Part shown: piece by piece, positions 11,260 to 22,758 of the stretch
How positions within the stretch are numbered: the first letter of the stretch is position 1
Layout: each line of letters opens with the position of its first letter
Source of the DNA: Isoetes taiwanensis
Taxonomy: Eukaryota; Streptophyta; Lycopodiopsida; Isoetales; Isoetaceae
Reading direction: 5' to 3'
NCBI GenBank assembly: GCA_021234155.1
Contig: JAJEKV010000035.1
Coordinates: 1,986,001-2,050,000 of the forward strand
DNA length: 64,000 bases
Translations under genes and position numbers: made by a program
Notes under the pieces: model-generated
The model's input: the letters and a program-made list of their open reading frames with translations, nothing else
The model's database searches: none
What the model was told of the DNA's origin: nothing

Positions 11260-12712
11260 CCTCTCGAACGGAATTACGTGGAGGGGGTCGAAAATGAGCA
11301 AGGCGGCAGCTATGGCGGCTAGAGCGGCGGCTTAGGCCGCGCTCGTTTCTTGCAGGGTACGTCGGAGGGGGAAAGCCAGAAGGGTGCAAATCTTGGCACC
11401 ACTGCCATCTCCAAACCAGAAGCGGCTGGGGTCACCGATACTTGGCAAGCAGAAGCTGAGCTTTGGAGTTCTTGTTTCAGGTTGGAGTATGGCAGAGCAC
11501 AAAAGCTCCATGTTCTTGTCCGAAGGTTCTGATGGTAAGATTGATGAGATCTTTGGCATGCTTTTTTTTTTTTCAGTCTGTGGAATAGCAGAGGGAATCA
11601 ACTATGGAATGGGTCAATAGCACTCAGGCATGTGCTACCGCACTCACTACGGTTTTCAAGGCCTGCACTCATTGCAGGTTGGGCCCAGCCCAATTTTCCT
11701 TTCTTTAGATGATCTTGATCTACATCTTTGTTCACCGGCTTCTGTGTTGCTTGTCTTGGCTCATCAATTTTCCAGCAGGATTGTAATCAGATATACTCTT
11801 CGGGGGCGGTACTGTGCACCTTGGCACCTGTTATGAGCTTTCCTGGTCAGTATATTGTGGGTTACTCTTTGTGCTTTTTGCTCTCCCCATCCTGGCTGGG
11901 GAAGCTTGGCGTCTAAACCTGAGAGAGGTCGGTGCTGTTGTCATTAAATCAAGATTTCTAAGCAGGTAATCCAGGGCGGGAGACCTGGGTTGTCTCATTG
12001 CTATATAGAGTTGTAAGTGAATCAATAACCCATGTAAGGGCATTAGCGGTATGGTTAAGCAGATGGACCAGAGGCCTGACCGTTCATTAATTTTGGGGGA
12101 AGAAGTGGAGGCTACCTCCCTTAGTACAGGCTGGAAAAGTGAGGGAACTCCGTCTAGTAGCTCAAAATAGTTGGATTTCTGGCCAAGTTAACGCGCAGGG
12201 TTGAAGCCTGCTTGCTGCTGTTGCTGTTCTTACATCTTTCGGGGGTGGAGCATAGGTGATTATTGATTTATCATCAACAAGAACTCTTCTTTTGATGCCA
12301 ATGGAATAGGCCTCATCAGTTTCAGCTGCTGATCTTGAGCATATGGGCTTCAAAGCTTGATCTGGTCTTGAAGGACAACAACAACTTTTTGGCATTGGAG
12401 CAGATGTAAAGGGGTTCAGGAAACTGAGGAACCCTGCTCCTGTAGTACATCTTTGAGCGGGAAGAGGGCGATCGCTTTCTCTAGTACTGCACAGGAATTT
12501 GTTAGAGGTCCCCATGGTACTTGCTTTTAGAGGGAAGAAGTTGAGCAGGGCTTCCAACTGAATATTGAACCCTTTTGTATCTAAACTACTGCCATCATAG
12601 TTGTTATGGGTTAAATTCTTCCTATCTGGCCCTTTGAGGGGTCCAAATAAGGTCTCTGTACCATTCATTATTATTAATATAAAAACTTGCCTTCAACAAA
12701 AAAGAAAAAAAA
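11260..12712 (+). mobile_element. Poly-A retroposon with 15-bp target duplication
   Basis: A 1,453-bp insertion flanked by identical AATAAAGTTAGCCTT at 11245-11259 and 12713-12727. It ends ..CTTGCCTTCAAC followed by an A-rich tail (12699-12712). The structure fits LINE-machinery retroposition. No reverse transcriptase is visible. The plus strand has only short frames (for example 11384-11620), so it is a non-autonomous retroposon, a retrocopy of a non-coding RNA, or a badly decayed LINE. A 168-codon minus-strand frame at 12162-12668 is antisense to the tail direction and is probably chance. Its 3' part recurs at 44,934-45,580 as part of a larger duplication. Confidence 0.8.
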
Positions 12713-13817
12713 AATAAAGTTAGCCTTAATATGTTTCATAGCTGATAAGCGTAGTTGATATGGCCGAATAGGAGCCAACCTTATTCTTACTGCACGAAGA
12801 TTAGAGATGATAATTTAGTGGCATCTATTTGCAGTGAGCAGACGAAAACGTAAGAAAAGGATCATTTTCGATAGGAACCAATATCATAAACTTACCATGA
12901 AGGATGCAGTTAAAAACAGTAGCAATTTGCAGCGGGCAGAAGAAAATGTAAGAGAGATCATTTTCAAAAGATCCTAGCTCAAATGCTCGATATAATCCCA
13001 GTTGCAATCCTATCACCACTTATTCTTCCTCACCAAAACTTGCTTTTGAAGCATACCCTAAGCTCAATGTGCTCCAACCTCCTCCTCATGCTTAGCCTCC
13101 GGCCATCAAAAGTGATCGTGAAGGTAAGAGCATACGTGACATTGTCTGGAATGACACTGTCTGATTGCACTGTCTAATAAGAGACCTCCATTTGCATGTG
13201 CTTCTTGGACATATGGGTTACTTTCAGATCTAACTTGAGCTTCCGTATGAAAATGTCAATCCATCTTTAAGAAAATCACATAGGCATCTGATTCTGTACG
13301 GATCAATGAACAACCCTAATCCTTACATTGGCTCACGCATGTTGCCGTCGTCGCCATAGCTCGCCATCGGACGCCATAGCCAAGCTTGAAAAATTATGGC
13401 AATAATGGAATTTAGTGGCTTCGTACAAAAGGCTTTATTTGGACCTTCTAAAAAAGAGATCACATAAAAAAAAAAGGCTTCATTTGGACCCTTTGATCTG
13501 GACAGGTCATTTGTGGCCGTTAGATCTAGGGCTGGATCCAAATCCAGGAATTACGGTATAACATTATAATATAGGATGGGGCCAGAGGTATGAGATAGCA
13601 AAGGGAGTGGCAGAGGGGTTGGCATTCTTACATGGGGGATGGGAACAAAGAATTATACATAGAGATATCAAGGCTGCAAATGTCCTGTTAGACAACAACT
13701 TTGTGGCACGTTTGGGAGATTTTGGACTTTCAAGACTCATGCAAACCATTACCACTCAGTCACAACAAACAATGACAATGGCCGGTACCCTTGGCTACAT
13801 TGCGCCAGAACTAGCCT
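12030..13817 (+). repeat. Segmental duplication, copy A
   Basis: About 1.79 kb repeated in the same orientation at 44,934-46,696, 32.9 kb away. It holds the 3' end of the retroposon, the following non-coding DNA, a minus-strand Helitron 5' end (13,576) and the start of the kinase relic. Copies differ by scattered substitutions and small indels, for example 17-bp and 13-bp losses in copy B. Copy A is embedded in longer intact context (whole retroposon, longer kinase), so it looks like the source. Confidence 0.9.
13300..13576 (-). mobile_element. Helitron-type 5' end, minus strand
   Basis: On the minus strand the element starts A|TCCTATATTATAATGTTATACC with T at 13576, matching the other Helitron 5' ends here. 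It continues with CCCTAGATCTAACGGCC-type sequence. Its border lies exactly where kinase-coding sequence begins, so a Helitron insertion probably removed or separated the kinase 5' part. No matching 3' end found to the left. Confidence 0.5.
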
Positions 13818-14325
13818 GGATGGGTAGAGCTAGTGTCAAATCTGATATATACAGTTATGGTATCCTACTTCTGGAGATGGCATGTGGAAAACCTGTTCTT
13901 AGCATGCCATGGGAGAATCAAGAATATTTATTTTTGCTGGAATGGGTTTGGGAAGCACAAAAGAACAATGACCTGCTTGGAGTTGCTGATGCCAGACTTC
14001 AATCACATTATGATGTTGAGCAGATGAGAGTTATGTTGTCTCTGGCTTGCTTTGTGCCCATCCTGATGCTGAACAGAGACCAAGCATAAAAAGATGCTGC
14101 CAGATACTGGATGGCGAAGCTCCTCTTCCCAGCCTTCCCAATGTCATGCCAAATCTGCCTTTCCTTGGTTCCTCTCAATCAGCTTCATGTGCGAATTCTA
14201 CAATTTCAGGAAAATCTACAAATTCAGCTACAAGTTCCTCTCAATCAACTTCAGGTGCAAATCCTACAAATTCAGGGAAACCTACAAACTCAGCTACAAT
14301 TCGAAATATCTTTCTTGATAAATGA
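13577..14325 (+). pseudogene. Lectin-receptor-type Ser/Thr kinase, C-terminal fragment
   Basis: Reads [20 protein letters not shown], then the catalytic loop [12 protein letters not shown], the metal-binding DFG in GDFGLSRL, activation segment AGTLGYIAPE, and KSDIYSYGILLLEMACGKP. This is the C-lobe of an L-type lectin receptor-like kinase. Such plasma-membrane kinases sense extracellular ligands. The ATP-binding N-lobe, transmembrane segment and lectin domain are absent; the left border coincides with a Helitron 5' end. A one-base deletion near 14,050 shifts the frame between ..MLSLAC and CAHPDAEQRPSIKRC. The latter continues to a Ser/Asn-rich tail with two similar repeats and ends near 14,325. 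Not functional as a kinase. Confidence 0.8.
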
Positions 14326-14329
14326 TTAA

Positions 14330-15059
14330 ATAGGTAAATTGATAACACTTTCTTGGCAAAACCTATCAACATTTACAATGTTTCAAGAATTAAATTTGTT
14401 GTTGGATTTTAATCACAGAATTTCTTCTCCCATGTTTTCTAAAAGAGGGCTTATAATGATTGATAGTTGCTCTTAATTGCTGACTTGGAAGGCATTCCTC
14501 TTCTTTGGGCCAGAAAACTTTCATGTATGCATGATACAGAAAGTGATCATGATTAAGTGCTCATGCAAACATGTTGTCGTCAATTGGTGACTTACTATCT
14601 TGTTGGTTGGAGGGGGCTTGGTTGTTTAAACGAATTGACTGTGGCACTGGCTCGCCCCTCCAAATATAAACTGTAATTGCCAAAATGAAGAATCAAGTTC
14701 AACTATTCCAGACCTTCGGATGAATGAACCGTGGTGCCATATTTATACAAGTGTTAAACCATGCAACATCTAAAATGCCTATCTCACCGTGTACTATGTA
14801 TTCACAACCTCAGAAATATTCACTGTCCATGGTCAAACAAGATCTTCTGAATGCATAGTTGTGAATGTCAAAAATATATTAGATTAAATATCTATTTCAA
14901 GACTGCTACAATTATTTTTTCACATGTTTGCTAAAGGTTTTCCACTAAAAATTATATGGAGCACAATTTACAGAAAAGCTGAATGAATTTAAAGCAAAAT
15001 GAACTTAGCTTCTGCTAAAAAAAACCCTTGTTATTTGGGGGGGAAATCGTGACAGGAAT
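14330..15059. other. No gene seen
   Basis: AT-rich flank after the kinase relic. No coding evidence. Confidence 0.4.
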
Positions 15060-15097
15060 AGGTACAAATATTGAAAAATGAAAGTAACACAATTTTA
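15060..15097 (-). other. Displaced 3' flank of a chitinase gene (Helitron target, left half)
   Basis: GGTACAAATATTGAA..GAAAGT-AACACAATTTTA matches the flank just 3' of chitinase copies at 60,772-60,820 and 62,400-62,440, with a few differences. There the flank continues without a break into TAATATAGATC and the terminal chitinase exon. Here it stops at the A of an AT target and continues after the Helitron at 41,161. Confidence 0.75.
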
Positions 15098-15125
15098 TCT
15101 TATATTATAATGTTTTAGTGCAAGT

Positions 15126-15290
15126 AATGGACCATGCCCTAGATCGAACGGCAGACATTGGCTATTGATCGGACGGCCACAATCTAAAAGAAAAAGGTCG
15201 CTTGCACTAAATGGACCATGCCCTAGATCGAATGGCAGACATTGGCTATTGATCGGACGACCATGATCAATCTAAAAGAAAAAGGTCAAA
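15126..15290. repeat. 84-bp tandem duplication in the Helitron 5' region
   Basis: Two units starting AATGGACCATGCCCTAGATCG at 15126 and 15210, each ending in CTAAAAGAAAAAGGTC. The motif also appears in the Helitron-type end at 3370. Confidence 0.85.
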
Positions 15291-16157
15291 GCTCCGATAG
15301 AGCTATGCGGCGTTTGTTTTTGGATTTTCTAATATTAGTATTTTGTTGTGCCGCTTACAAAGGCAGACCCTCGCGATTCTTTTGCAGACACATTTTGTAA
15401 TAGCTGTAGATTTGAGCCATGCACAGGGACGACATGATCAATAAAAAATTACGGGATAAGAAGTTCTTAAGGTCTTTTCTTACTTCCAGATTGAGTTTCG
15501 GGGTTCTAACAACGAGTTTTGGTGCTTGGCTATAGCAGCGGGTTTCATTTTAGGGTATAGAAGCTTTCTAAACCCTATACCGAGCCATAACAGCTTTTGC
15601 ATGTACCAAATCCGGCATCAAAAGCTCTATTATGCAGAGATCATTATTGATGCTGCTTTTACAGTTCAACCATGCTTTTCTAGGAGCCTTTCTTGAACAT
15701 TCGTCTCTGCCGAGGACACAGGTATTTAATAGCACCTTTGGTCAGTTAATTTTTTCTTTATGTTTCTACATGCATATCCTGTCATTTCGAGCAATGACTA
15801 TGCAAAGTTTAATATACCATTGATTTATAGGCTCACAACCAGTGCTATATATTCATTTGCAACCACGTTAGTCAGATTTGGAAGATCTGGACATCATGAT
15901 TCTCACAAAAATCTCATGGAAGCATGATTTCATTAATTGGATAAAATAACGCAATTTTGAGAATTTTCAGCACACCTTATTTGCTCAAGCACGAATACTT
16001 TCACCTAGTTCTCGAGCCCAACAAACATGAGGTAATTAACATACACATATACATACAAATTATGTGTTATACTTGTACGTGTACATGATACTTGTAGAAG
16101 CCCAATAATGGCCCTACATTCTACACCAATAATTCACATCAATAATTTTCACTTCAC

Positions 16158-16165
16158 TATAAAAA
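16158..16165 (+). promoter_or_regulatory. TATA box of the 80-residue gene, copy 1
   Basis: TATAAAAA 43 bp before the ATG. The same CACTATAAAA block precedes copy 2 (about 16,774) and copy 3 (about 17,434) at comparable distances. The conserved promoter supports real expression of this family at some time. Confidence 0.6.
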
Positions 16166-16200
16166 CAACTCGACTCGGGGGTAGAGATCATTCATCTCCC

Positions 16201-16443
16201 ATGGCTTCCTCGATGCCTCGTCCAGAGCACATCCGATCTTTCAAGTGCTACTTGAGCTACAACGATCTGAATGAATGCGCAAGAAATGGTGTTAATCTTG
16301 ATCCATGGCTCCAATCTAAGGCTGATGGTCCTGCTAGTGCCTGCAGGAAGCTCACTCGTGTTAAAGTCCACATTTACTGGCTTCCTGATCAGGAGATCTA
16401 TGAGCTGAATAGCATCACGAGCTTTGATGTTGATGATGAGTGA
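16201..16443 (+). CDS. Small 80-residue protein, family unknown (copy 1)
   Basis: Single-exon frame of 80 codons. The ATG at 16201 is chosen because it lies just after the TATA box and matches the start of copy 3; an upstream in-frame ATG at 16108 precedes the TATA box. The protein has no signal peptide or membrane segment and ends in an acidic DVDDE. Against copy 3 the conserved frame is KC-x6-L-x2-C, LDP-x-LQ-x-KA-x-G, a third Cys, then RV-x2-H-x-WLP and YE...IT..D..DE. I do not recognise the family. Three family copies sit in tandem, and at least two lie tail-to-tail with the 3' end of a DUF7869-type gene. This suggests it belongs to the same mobile unit. This is the only copy here that is intact. 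Confidence 0.65.
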   Translation: MASSMPRPEHIRSFKCYLSYNDLNECARNGVNLDPWLQSKADGPASACRKLTRVKVHIYWLPDQEIYELNSITSFDVDDE

Positions 16444-16815
16444 ATCAATGTTATCGTGATGACTCATCAGACTGCGTTTATGATATAATAATGGTATGAG
16501 CACCTATAAACTATGTAAGGATGTAATAGCACAATGAATATTGTTTGATGTATCATACCCGAGTGTAGTGTAGGGTTGTGCTCTTCGACTTCCACTATAT
16601 CTCGCAGACGCTTTTCAATCACACTTGAATTACTAAAGCACAAAAACTTCTACCATCATGAATCCACAAAACATATCCATACTAAAGATGTATTACACTT
16701 GTATGTATACAACAAGTCTTATACACGGCGCAATAATAATTGGGGTAAAGTCCACCCCAATAATTCTACCTCACTATAAAAACTTCTCACCGGGGCTAAA
16801 GTTCATTCATCTCCC

Positions 16816-17053
16816 ATGGATTTTTAGCCTTCATCAGTTCACCACATCGAGACGATCAAGTGCTCAATGAGCCACTCGATCTTGTTGGTTGCCTAGAGGC
16901 ATCTTCTTCTTGATCCCTACCCGAAGAAAAGCTTTTAATTTGAGATTATTTTGCCCTGCGTCCATTCGTGTGATGATCGATCTGATTTGGCTTCCTGAGC
17001 GCATGAGCTATGAGATATCAGGGATCACTACTACAGATCCTGAAGATGAATGA
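16816..17053 (+). pseudogene. 80-residue gene, copy 2 (broken)
   Basis: Aligned with copy 3 from promoter through 3' flank. It has a stop at the fourth codon (ATG GAT TTT TAG where copy 3 has TTG). It also lost 2 bases in CTAGAGGCAT, where copy 3 has CTAGACAGGCAT, and carries further changes in the middle. The C-terminal part (IWLPER-MSYEISGITTTDPEDE) is still readable in one frame. Non-functional. Confidence 0.8.
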
Positions 17054-17197
17054 ATCACCTGTTCAACATGTTATAGTGTAAGAGCTCTTGTGTTAAGATG
17101 AAAAATGCAAGACGTAATGAATAATAAATAGTCTATTGTAGTGATGTTATGGATAATAAATAGTATATTGTGAAATGCTTTAATGTACCTGTAAGAC

Positions 17198-17257
17198 TCA
17201 AGTTTCATCTCCATCCTCAGATGCCTCTTTAGCAAGCAATTCCTGTAGCTGGATTCC
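17198..17257 (-). pseudogene. Remnant of the DUF7869-type gene 3' end
   Basis: The minus strand reads GIQLQELLAKEASEDGDET-stop. The last codons of the DUF7869-type gene at 26,458-26,520 read GAQLQELVAKEAKDDDENS-stop. Position relative to the small gene is the same in both places: convergent, about 140 bp apart. So the tandem unit once contained both genes. Confidence 0.75.
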
Positions 17258-17477
17258 TGTAGCAAGCAGTACGTAATTTCAACCACACCTGAATTACTCA
17301 AGCACACGTTTTAAAAGCATACATATATCCATACGAAAGATGTATTATACTTGTATTTATACAACGGTCTTATACACGAGCAATAATGGCGCCGAAGTCT
17401 ACCCCAATAATTCACCTCAATAATTCTACCTCACTATAAAAGCTTCTCACTTCGGGGCTAAAGTTTATTCCTCTCCC

Positions 17478-17564
17478 ATGGATTTTTTGCCTTCATCAAT
17501 TCACCACATTGAGGCGATCAAGTGCTCAATGAGCCACTCTGATCTTGTTGGTTGCCTAGACAGG
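17478..17564 (+). pseudogene. 80-residue gene, copy 3, 5' half (split by a transposon)
   Basis: Codons 1-29 of copy 3: starts MDFLPSS, contains IKCSMSHSDLVGCL, and ends ..LDR at the element border. It continues in frame at 26,164 after removal of the 8.6-kb element and one AGG repeat. The restored length is 80 codons, the same as copy 1, so the insertion is the main lesion. TATA box at about 17,434. Confidence 0.85.
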
Positions 17565-18340
17565 CACACTGACCCCGAATTTTGGTCCACATTTGTTTTT
17601 TTCTTGTACGGAAGTGTTGTTTTATGCCAAAAACAACACCAAAATGGCCCCAAAAGTCCACGTGGCCCGTTTATCCGGATTTGCACAAAGAGACAGTGGT
17701 TTTTTGGCAAAAAAATTCCACTGTGGTTTTTCTGGCACTTTTTTGTTTTTTTGTCAACGTGTCCTTTTTTTCAGTGTTGTTTTTACCGAACTTTTTCGAC
17801 GTGTGGTTTTTTCCTTGACTGTTGTTTTTTAAGGAGTGACGTGTTGTTTGTCTTCCAAATAATACGTGTAGGTTTAAATATTAGTACTCGTGGAAAAGTG
17901 ATAAAAGACCGTTCTTTTTCCCTTTTTTATGTGTGTGTTTTTTTTTTTCTACTTGTAGTTTTTAGCGAAACTATGAATTGTTTTGCTTCAGGTTTAGATA
18001 TTACTACATGTGAAAAATAAAATTACAACATCAAAGTAAGATGGTTTTATAAAAATGTACATGTCATTTAACGAAATACCACATGTGTTACTTAAATCCA
18101 GCTACTGCTTTGAATGCTCCTAACTATTGTTTTTTTAAAGTAAGGACATATAGAAAAGCATGATTATAACACATAGAAAAATCTAAGTGTTGTTTCTAAT
18201 GCATATTTTGACCAATTAAATATCGACACGTGGCATATTTTTAAAATAAAAAAACTATTATTTTAACCAATCATATACTGACACGTGGCATACATTTAAA
18301 CAAAAAAAACATGCCTTCCAAATTTAATTTAAAATAAGAA

Positions 18341-18405
18341 AGCCTTTGGGAATCGAACCCAAACAAGTCCATACGGCAATCCAAATACCAACACTCGATT
18401 AAAAC
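18341..18405 (-). repeat. tRNA-like sequence, probably a SINE head or tRNA relic
   Basis: The minus strand has an A-box-like ATCGAGTGTTGG and a perfect B-box-like GGTTCGATTCC. The latter sits in a 5-bp T-arm (TTGGG/CCCAA). No proper acceptor stem pairs with it, so it is not a functional tRNA gene. Confidence 0.4.
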
Positions 18406-18705
18406 ATTTAATATTGAATGATTACATTCAAAACATTAAAGTAATCGTTAAGACTCAAACAATTAAATTTCTTGTATAAGGTTCAAAGCATGAAGTAAAA
18501 CAAGTAAATTTAATGTTTAAGGTTCAACACACATTAAATTAATGTGATTTCAATGGTTAAAGTTGAAAACAATGTAGCCACCGTATTCGTGAGGAGGTTC
18601 TTGTAGTACGCTTGTGGTAATGGGCTTAGGGTAATGCAACCAAGGCTTCTTTGTTTTTGGGTTCCAAGAGCCCTGAAAATCCAATTTAAAAAGGAAGAAT
18701 GAGAA

Positions 18706-19125
18706 ATGCACGTGATAAAGAAAAGGGAAAAAAATAGATTTCGTTGCTTACTTAATTTCACGGCATCAATTGTCCCTGTAAATAATTTGAAACACAAAAT
18801 GAGAAGTAAAACTATAATCCGAAATTTAGAGAGGGTATTTTACCTCATCCATCAGTGTTTGCTTAAAAATATCTGGAAGAATCACATCAATATGAGGTCA
18901 ATATTGAGGCCAGGAACAGGAGTTTCAGGAATCTGGCATAGCAGATGCATAGATAAAATAGATAAGGATTTATCAGGAGCTGAGGGGCAATGGCCATCTC
19001 CTACTGCTCCTCAGGTTGAAATTGATAGTGATGAGAAAGGCACAACATGCAAAAGGAAAAGGCGATTCACGAAATCTGAAAAAAAAGCTTACCTGATAAT
19101 GACGAACAGAAGGGGGTTAGAGTAG
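18706..19125 (+). other. Unrecognised 139-codon open frame inside the 8.6-kb element
   Basis: Open frame with a basic C-terminal stretch (CKRKRRFTKSEKKAY). No domain recognised, and it may be a captured exon or chance. The following 19.7-19.9 kb repeats CGCCATAGC blocks that also occur at 13.35 kb and 46.23 kb near Helitron 5' ends. Confidence 0.25.
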
Positions 19126-21229
19126 TGATGGTTAGTGATATGAAATAACAAATTTTGAAGCGGCATCTGGAGATGCCAAACAAATGTGATTTTGAGCTGG
19201 ATACCTGGGCTATGTAAACTGTGACTTGAGCTGTCTATGATTTCCAAGCAGCCATCATATTGTTTCCTGTTTATGATTTCCAAGCAGCCATCAGAATCGA
19301 ACTGTTCAATATCGCCCATATAAAACCAGTGCATCAAAAAGCAAGAAGTAATAAGTGATCAAAAAGCCAGTAAGCACTACGACAAAGCTCAAAAATAATA
19401 TAAAGCAATCTTATATTTACCTGGATGCCATGCTCGAGACAATAAAACTCCCAGCAAGCTTTGCCGACCACCCATTTCTGTCTTTTGGCGAAGCTTCGTC
19501 TTCTGCAGTGACAGATTTCAGCGCAAATAGATGCAAGGTCGGGCTGAGCTGCTTCATTTTTGACAAATTGATAGGTTTTTTCTGTGCAGGGTCAGAAGGA
19601 ATCGATTGATCAGATCTAAAGGAGGAGATGAGGAAAACTACAAACACCAAGGGAGCTTTGGTTTGGGGAATCAAGGAATGCTGCCGGATTCGCCGCTGAG
19701 CTTGATCGTCGCCATAGCTAAAGAAAGAATAACTTGGGAACACAACCATCGCCATAGCTCACAACCATCGCCATAGCTGCCGATCGCCATAGCCGTAGCA
19801 CAAGGAAAGGGGCCAGGCGGGAAAGAAGGGAAAGAAACACAAGCTGGCCCCGACCAATAGGATGATACGACCTGGATCAAAATCCAGGCCGTTCATCTCG
19901 GCCCATCTCGGCCATTGAATGGTTTTCACATTTATCAAATTATTAATTTGTTATATGGGTCCTAAATGTACACATAATTTTTTTGAGGAGGGCCATTGCA
20001 GGGGATAATGGTGAGGCCGTGTTGAGGCAGAGGACCGTGAGCCCTTTGTGGTGGCACCATCGGAGCATTTTGCCATGCAATGGCCTGAGGCATATAAATT
20101 ATGGTTTTTTTTTTTTTGACAAACATAAAAAGGGATAGGTAAAGTAACTTCAGTTGACCACTATGTTTTCGGTGGCAGTCGCCTCCGCTGGAACACTTGC
20201 TCCCATTGGCTCACTAATATTCCACAAAATTTAGTAAATATAGGTATAATGATCTATATAACCCGCCAAATTTCTAGCACTTGATATGCCGAAAACTTTA
20301 TTGGGATACATCACTCCACAAGGGTTCACTATTTTATAGTCAAATCTGGGATCTCGGATAGTAAGCATCCCACAATCTGCAAATGTTGGCATGGAATATG
20401 ATGATGTGGCACTTCAACCATTGACATGTCATGTCGAGAGTAAGCAAGACCAACTAGGCTCCAAAATGGCACGCGGACTCCAACCTTGCACTGCAAGTAA
20501 CACAAGCGCATGCCAAGGACCAGCAGAAAGCAGCTTTGCAAGTTCCATTAATAATGTAACCTTCCAGTCACCACTCTGACCATTCTTGAGTCATACTCTA
20601 CAACGTTTCGGGGTCTATACAAGTGATTTTCCTAGAAATCCTTTAACTACATATGACTATTACACCGGGTTTATAGCTTGACATCTCTAGTTTGGCATAT
20701 GTAAATCGTACCAAGGTCACAAAAATCCCTTATGGATCTAATGTTCATATTGCAATCTTAGAAACCATCAATTTCCAAGTTGAAGTCCACCCCTTTCGCT
20801 TGCATAGTCATGACTTTTATGGGGTGATATGACAACGTTTGGGCAACATGTCAAGATATGAGGCATTTTTGCAAGAAATGGACAACATAAGAAATAGGAC
20901 AACTTTTTAGGGTTTTTGTATAGGGATTTGGCAAGGACAAAACAAAGGAAAGTTTAAGAACTTAGAACAATTTTTTGTTACCTTTTGTTGACATCGCGAT
21001 GATGATGTGGCATGCCATTGGTGACATGTCATGCCAAGTAAGCAATGCCAACTTTGACTAGGCCAAAAATAAAATAAAAATGTGCAACTCTGGTTTTCCA
21101 TGGGTTGATGTGGCTGGTGACATGGCAAGATATGGGTGATGTGGACATGATGATGACCCTATGCACACTCTCGGGCACGTTTGTCTCCACGTTGGCATGC
21201 ACGTCGACCTACAACATGCCACGTGGGCT

Positions 21230-22330
21230 CTACATCGACCTTCAACATGCCACCTTGGAATGTTTGAGCCAACTAGCTGGCATGTTGGAACCCATGTGGC
21301 ATGTTTGGGCCACCTTGGCACGTTGGAGCCTAGGTGGCATGTTGGAGCCAACGTGGCATGTTTGAGACACCTTGGCATATTTGGGCCTAGGTGGCACGTT
21401 GGAGACTATGTGGCATGTTGGAGCCTAGGTGGCATGTTCGAGACTATGTGGCATGTTGGAGACTAGGTGGCATGTTTCAGCCACCTTGGCATGTTTTAGC
21501 CTAGGTGGCATGTTGGAGCCCACATGCATGTTTGAGCATGTTGGAACCTAGGTGGCATATTTGCCGCCTTGGCATGTTTTAGCCTAGGTGGCATGTTGGA
21601 GCCTACGTGGCATGTTTGAGCCACCTTGGCATGTCTGAGCCTAGGTGGCATGTTGGAGTCTAGGTGTCATGTTGGAGCCTAGGTGGCATGTTGGAGCCTA
21701 GGTGGCGTGTTTGAGCAATCTTGGGATGTTTGAGCCACCTTGACATGTTGGAGCCTAGGTGGCATGTTGGAGCCTAGGTGGCGTGTTTGAGCAATCTTGG
21801 GATGTTTGAGCCACCTTGACATGTTGGAGCCTAGGTGGCATGTTGGAGCCCAGCGTGGCATGTTTGAGCCACCTTGGCATGTTTGGGCCTAGGTGGCATG
21901 TTGGAGCCTAGGTGGCACGTTGGAGACTATGTGGCATGTTGGAGCCTAGGTGGCCTTGGGATGTTTGAGCCTAGGTGGAGTGTTGGGGCCCGCGTGGCAT
22001 GTTTGAGCCACCTTGGCATGTTCGATGGCATGTTGGAACCCAGGTGGCATATTGGAGCCACCTTGGCATGTTTGAGCCACCTTGGCATGTTGGAGCCTAG
22101 GTGGCATGTTGGAGCCCACGTGGCATGTTTGAGCCACCTTGGAATGTTTAAGGCTAGGTGGCATATTGGAGACTATGTGGCATGTTGGAGACTAGGTGGC
22201 ATGTGTGAGCCTAGGGTTGCATGTTTGAGCCACCTTGGCATGTTTGAGCCTAGGTGGCATGTTGGAGCCGCTGGCATGTTTGAGCCACCTTGGCATGTTA
22301 GGTGGCATGTTGAAGCCCATGTGGCACTCC
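21230..22330. repeat. Short-period repeat array, forward arm
   Basis: Dozens of variants of GGAGCCTAGGTGGCATGTT separated by variants of TGAGCCACCTTGGCATGTT. Long open frames through it (repeating W-H-V-G-A) are artefacts. The same unit occurs in reverse complement at 24,355-25,250. Confidence 0.9.
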
Positions 22331-22758
22331 AAGTGGTGACATGGCATGCCAAGAAAGCAAGGCCAAGTTTTGACTAGGCCAAAAATGAAAAGATGTCCAT
22401 CTCTAGTCTTTTCATTGGGTGATGTTGGCAAATTTTGGATGACATGGCTAGATGGTGTTGACATGGACATGATGACTAGAACTTTATGCAAGAAATATGA
22501 TAACCTTTGAAATTTTTGGTAGAGGAGTTTGGCAAGGAATAGAATAGAGGGATCTGAAGAACTTAAAGCGCTGACACACTTCCCCAACTCGAACCAGGCC
22601 AGGACATGTGAACTCCTCCCAGTGTCGCAATTAGAAGTCAAGAACACATTTTGTAGTAGCAAATTTTTTTTAAATGATTCGGGATCGCCAATAGATCCAA
22701 AGTCTGTTATTTCAGTTGCCATGGCTCCGCATGCATGTTCGAAAAAGGTACACCAGGT

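Noticed and set aside
12162-12668. 168-codon minus-strand frame, partly conserved at 45,207-45,542
   Set aside because: Antisense to the poly-A direction of the retroposon, no domain, and conservation is explained by the segmental duplication.
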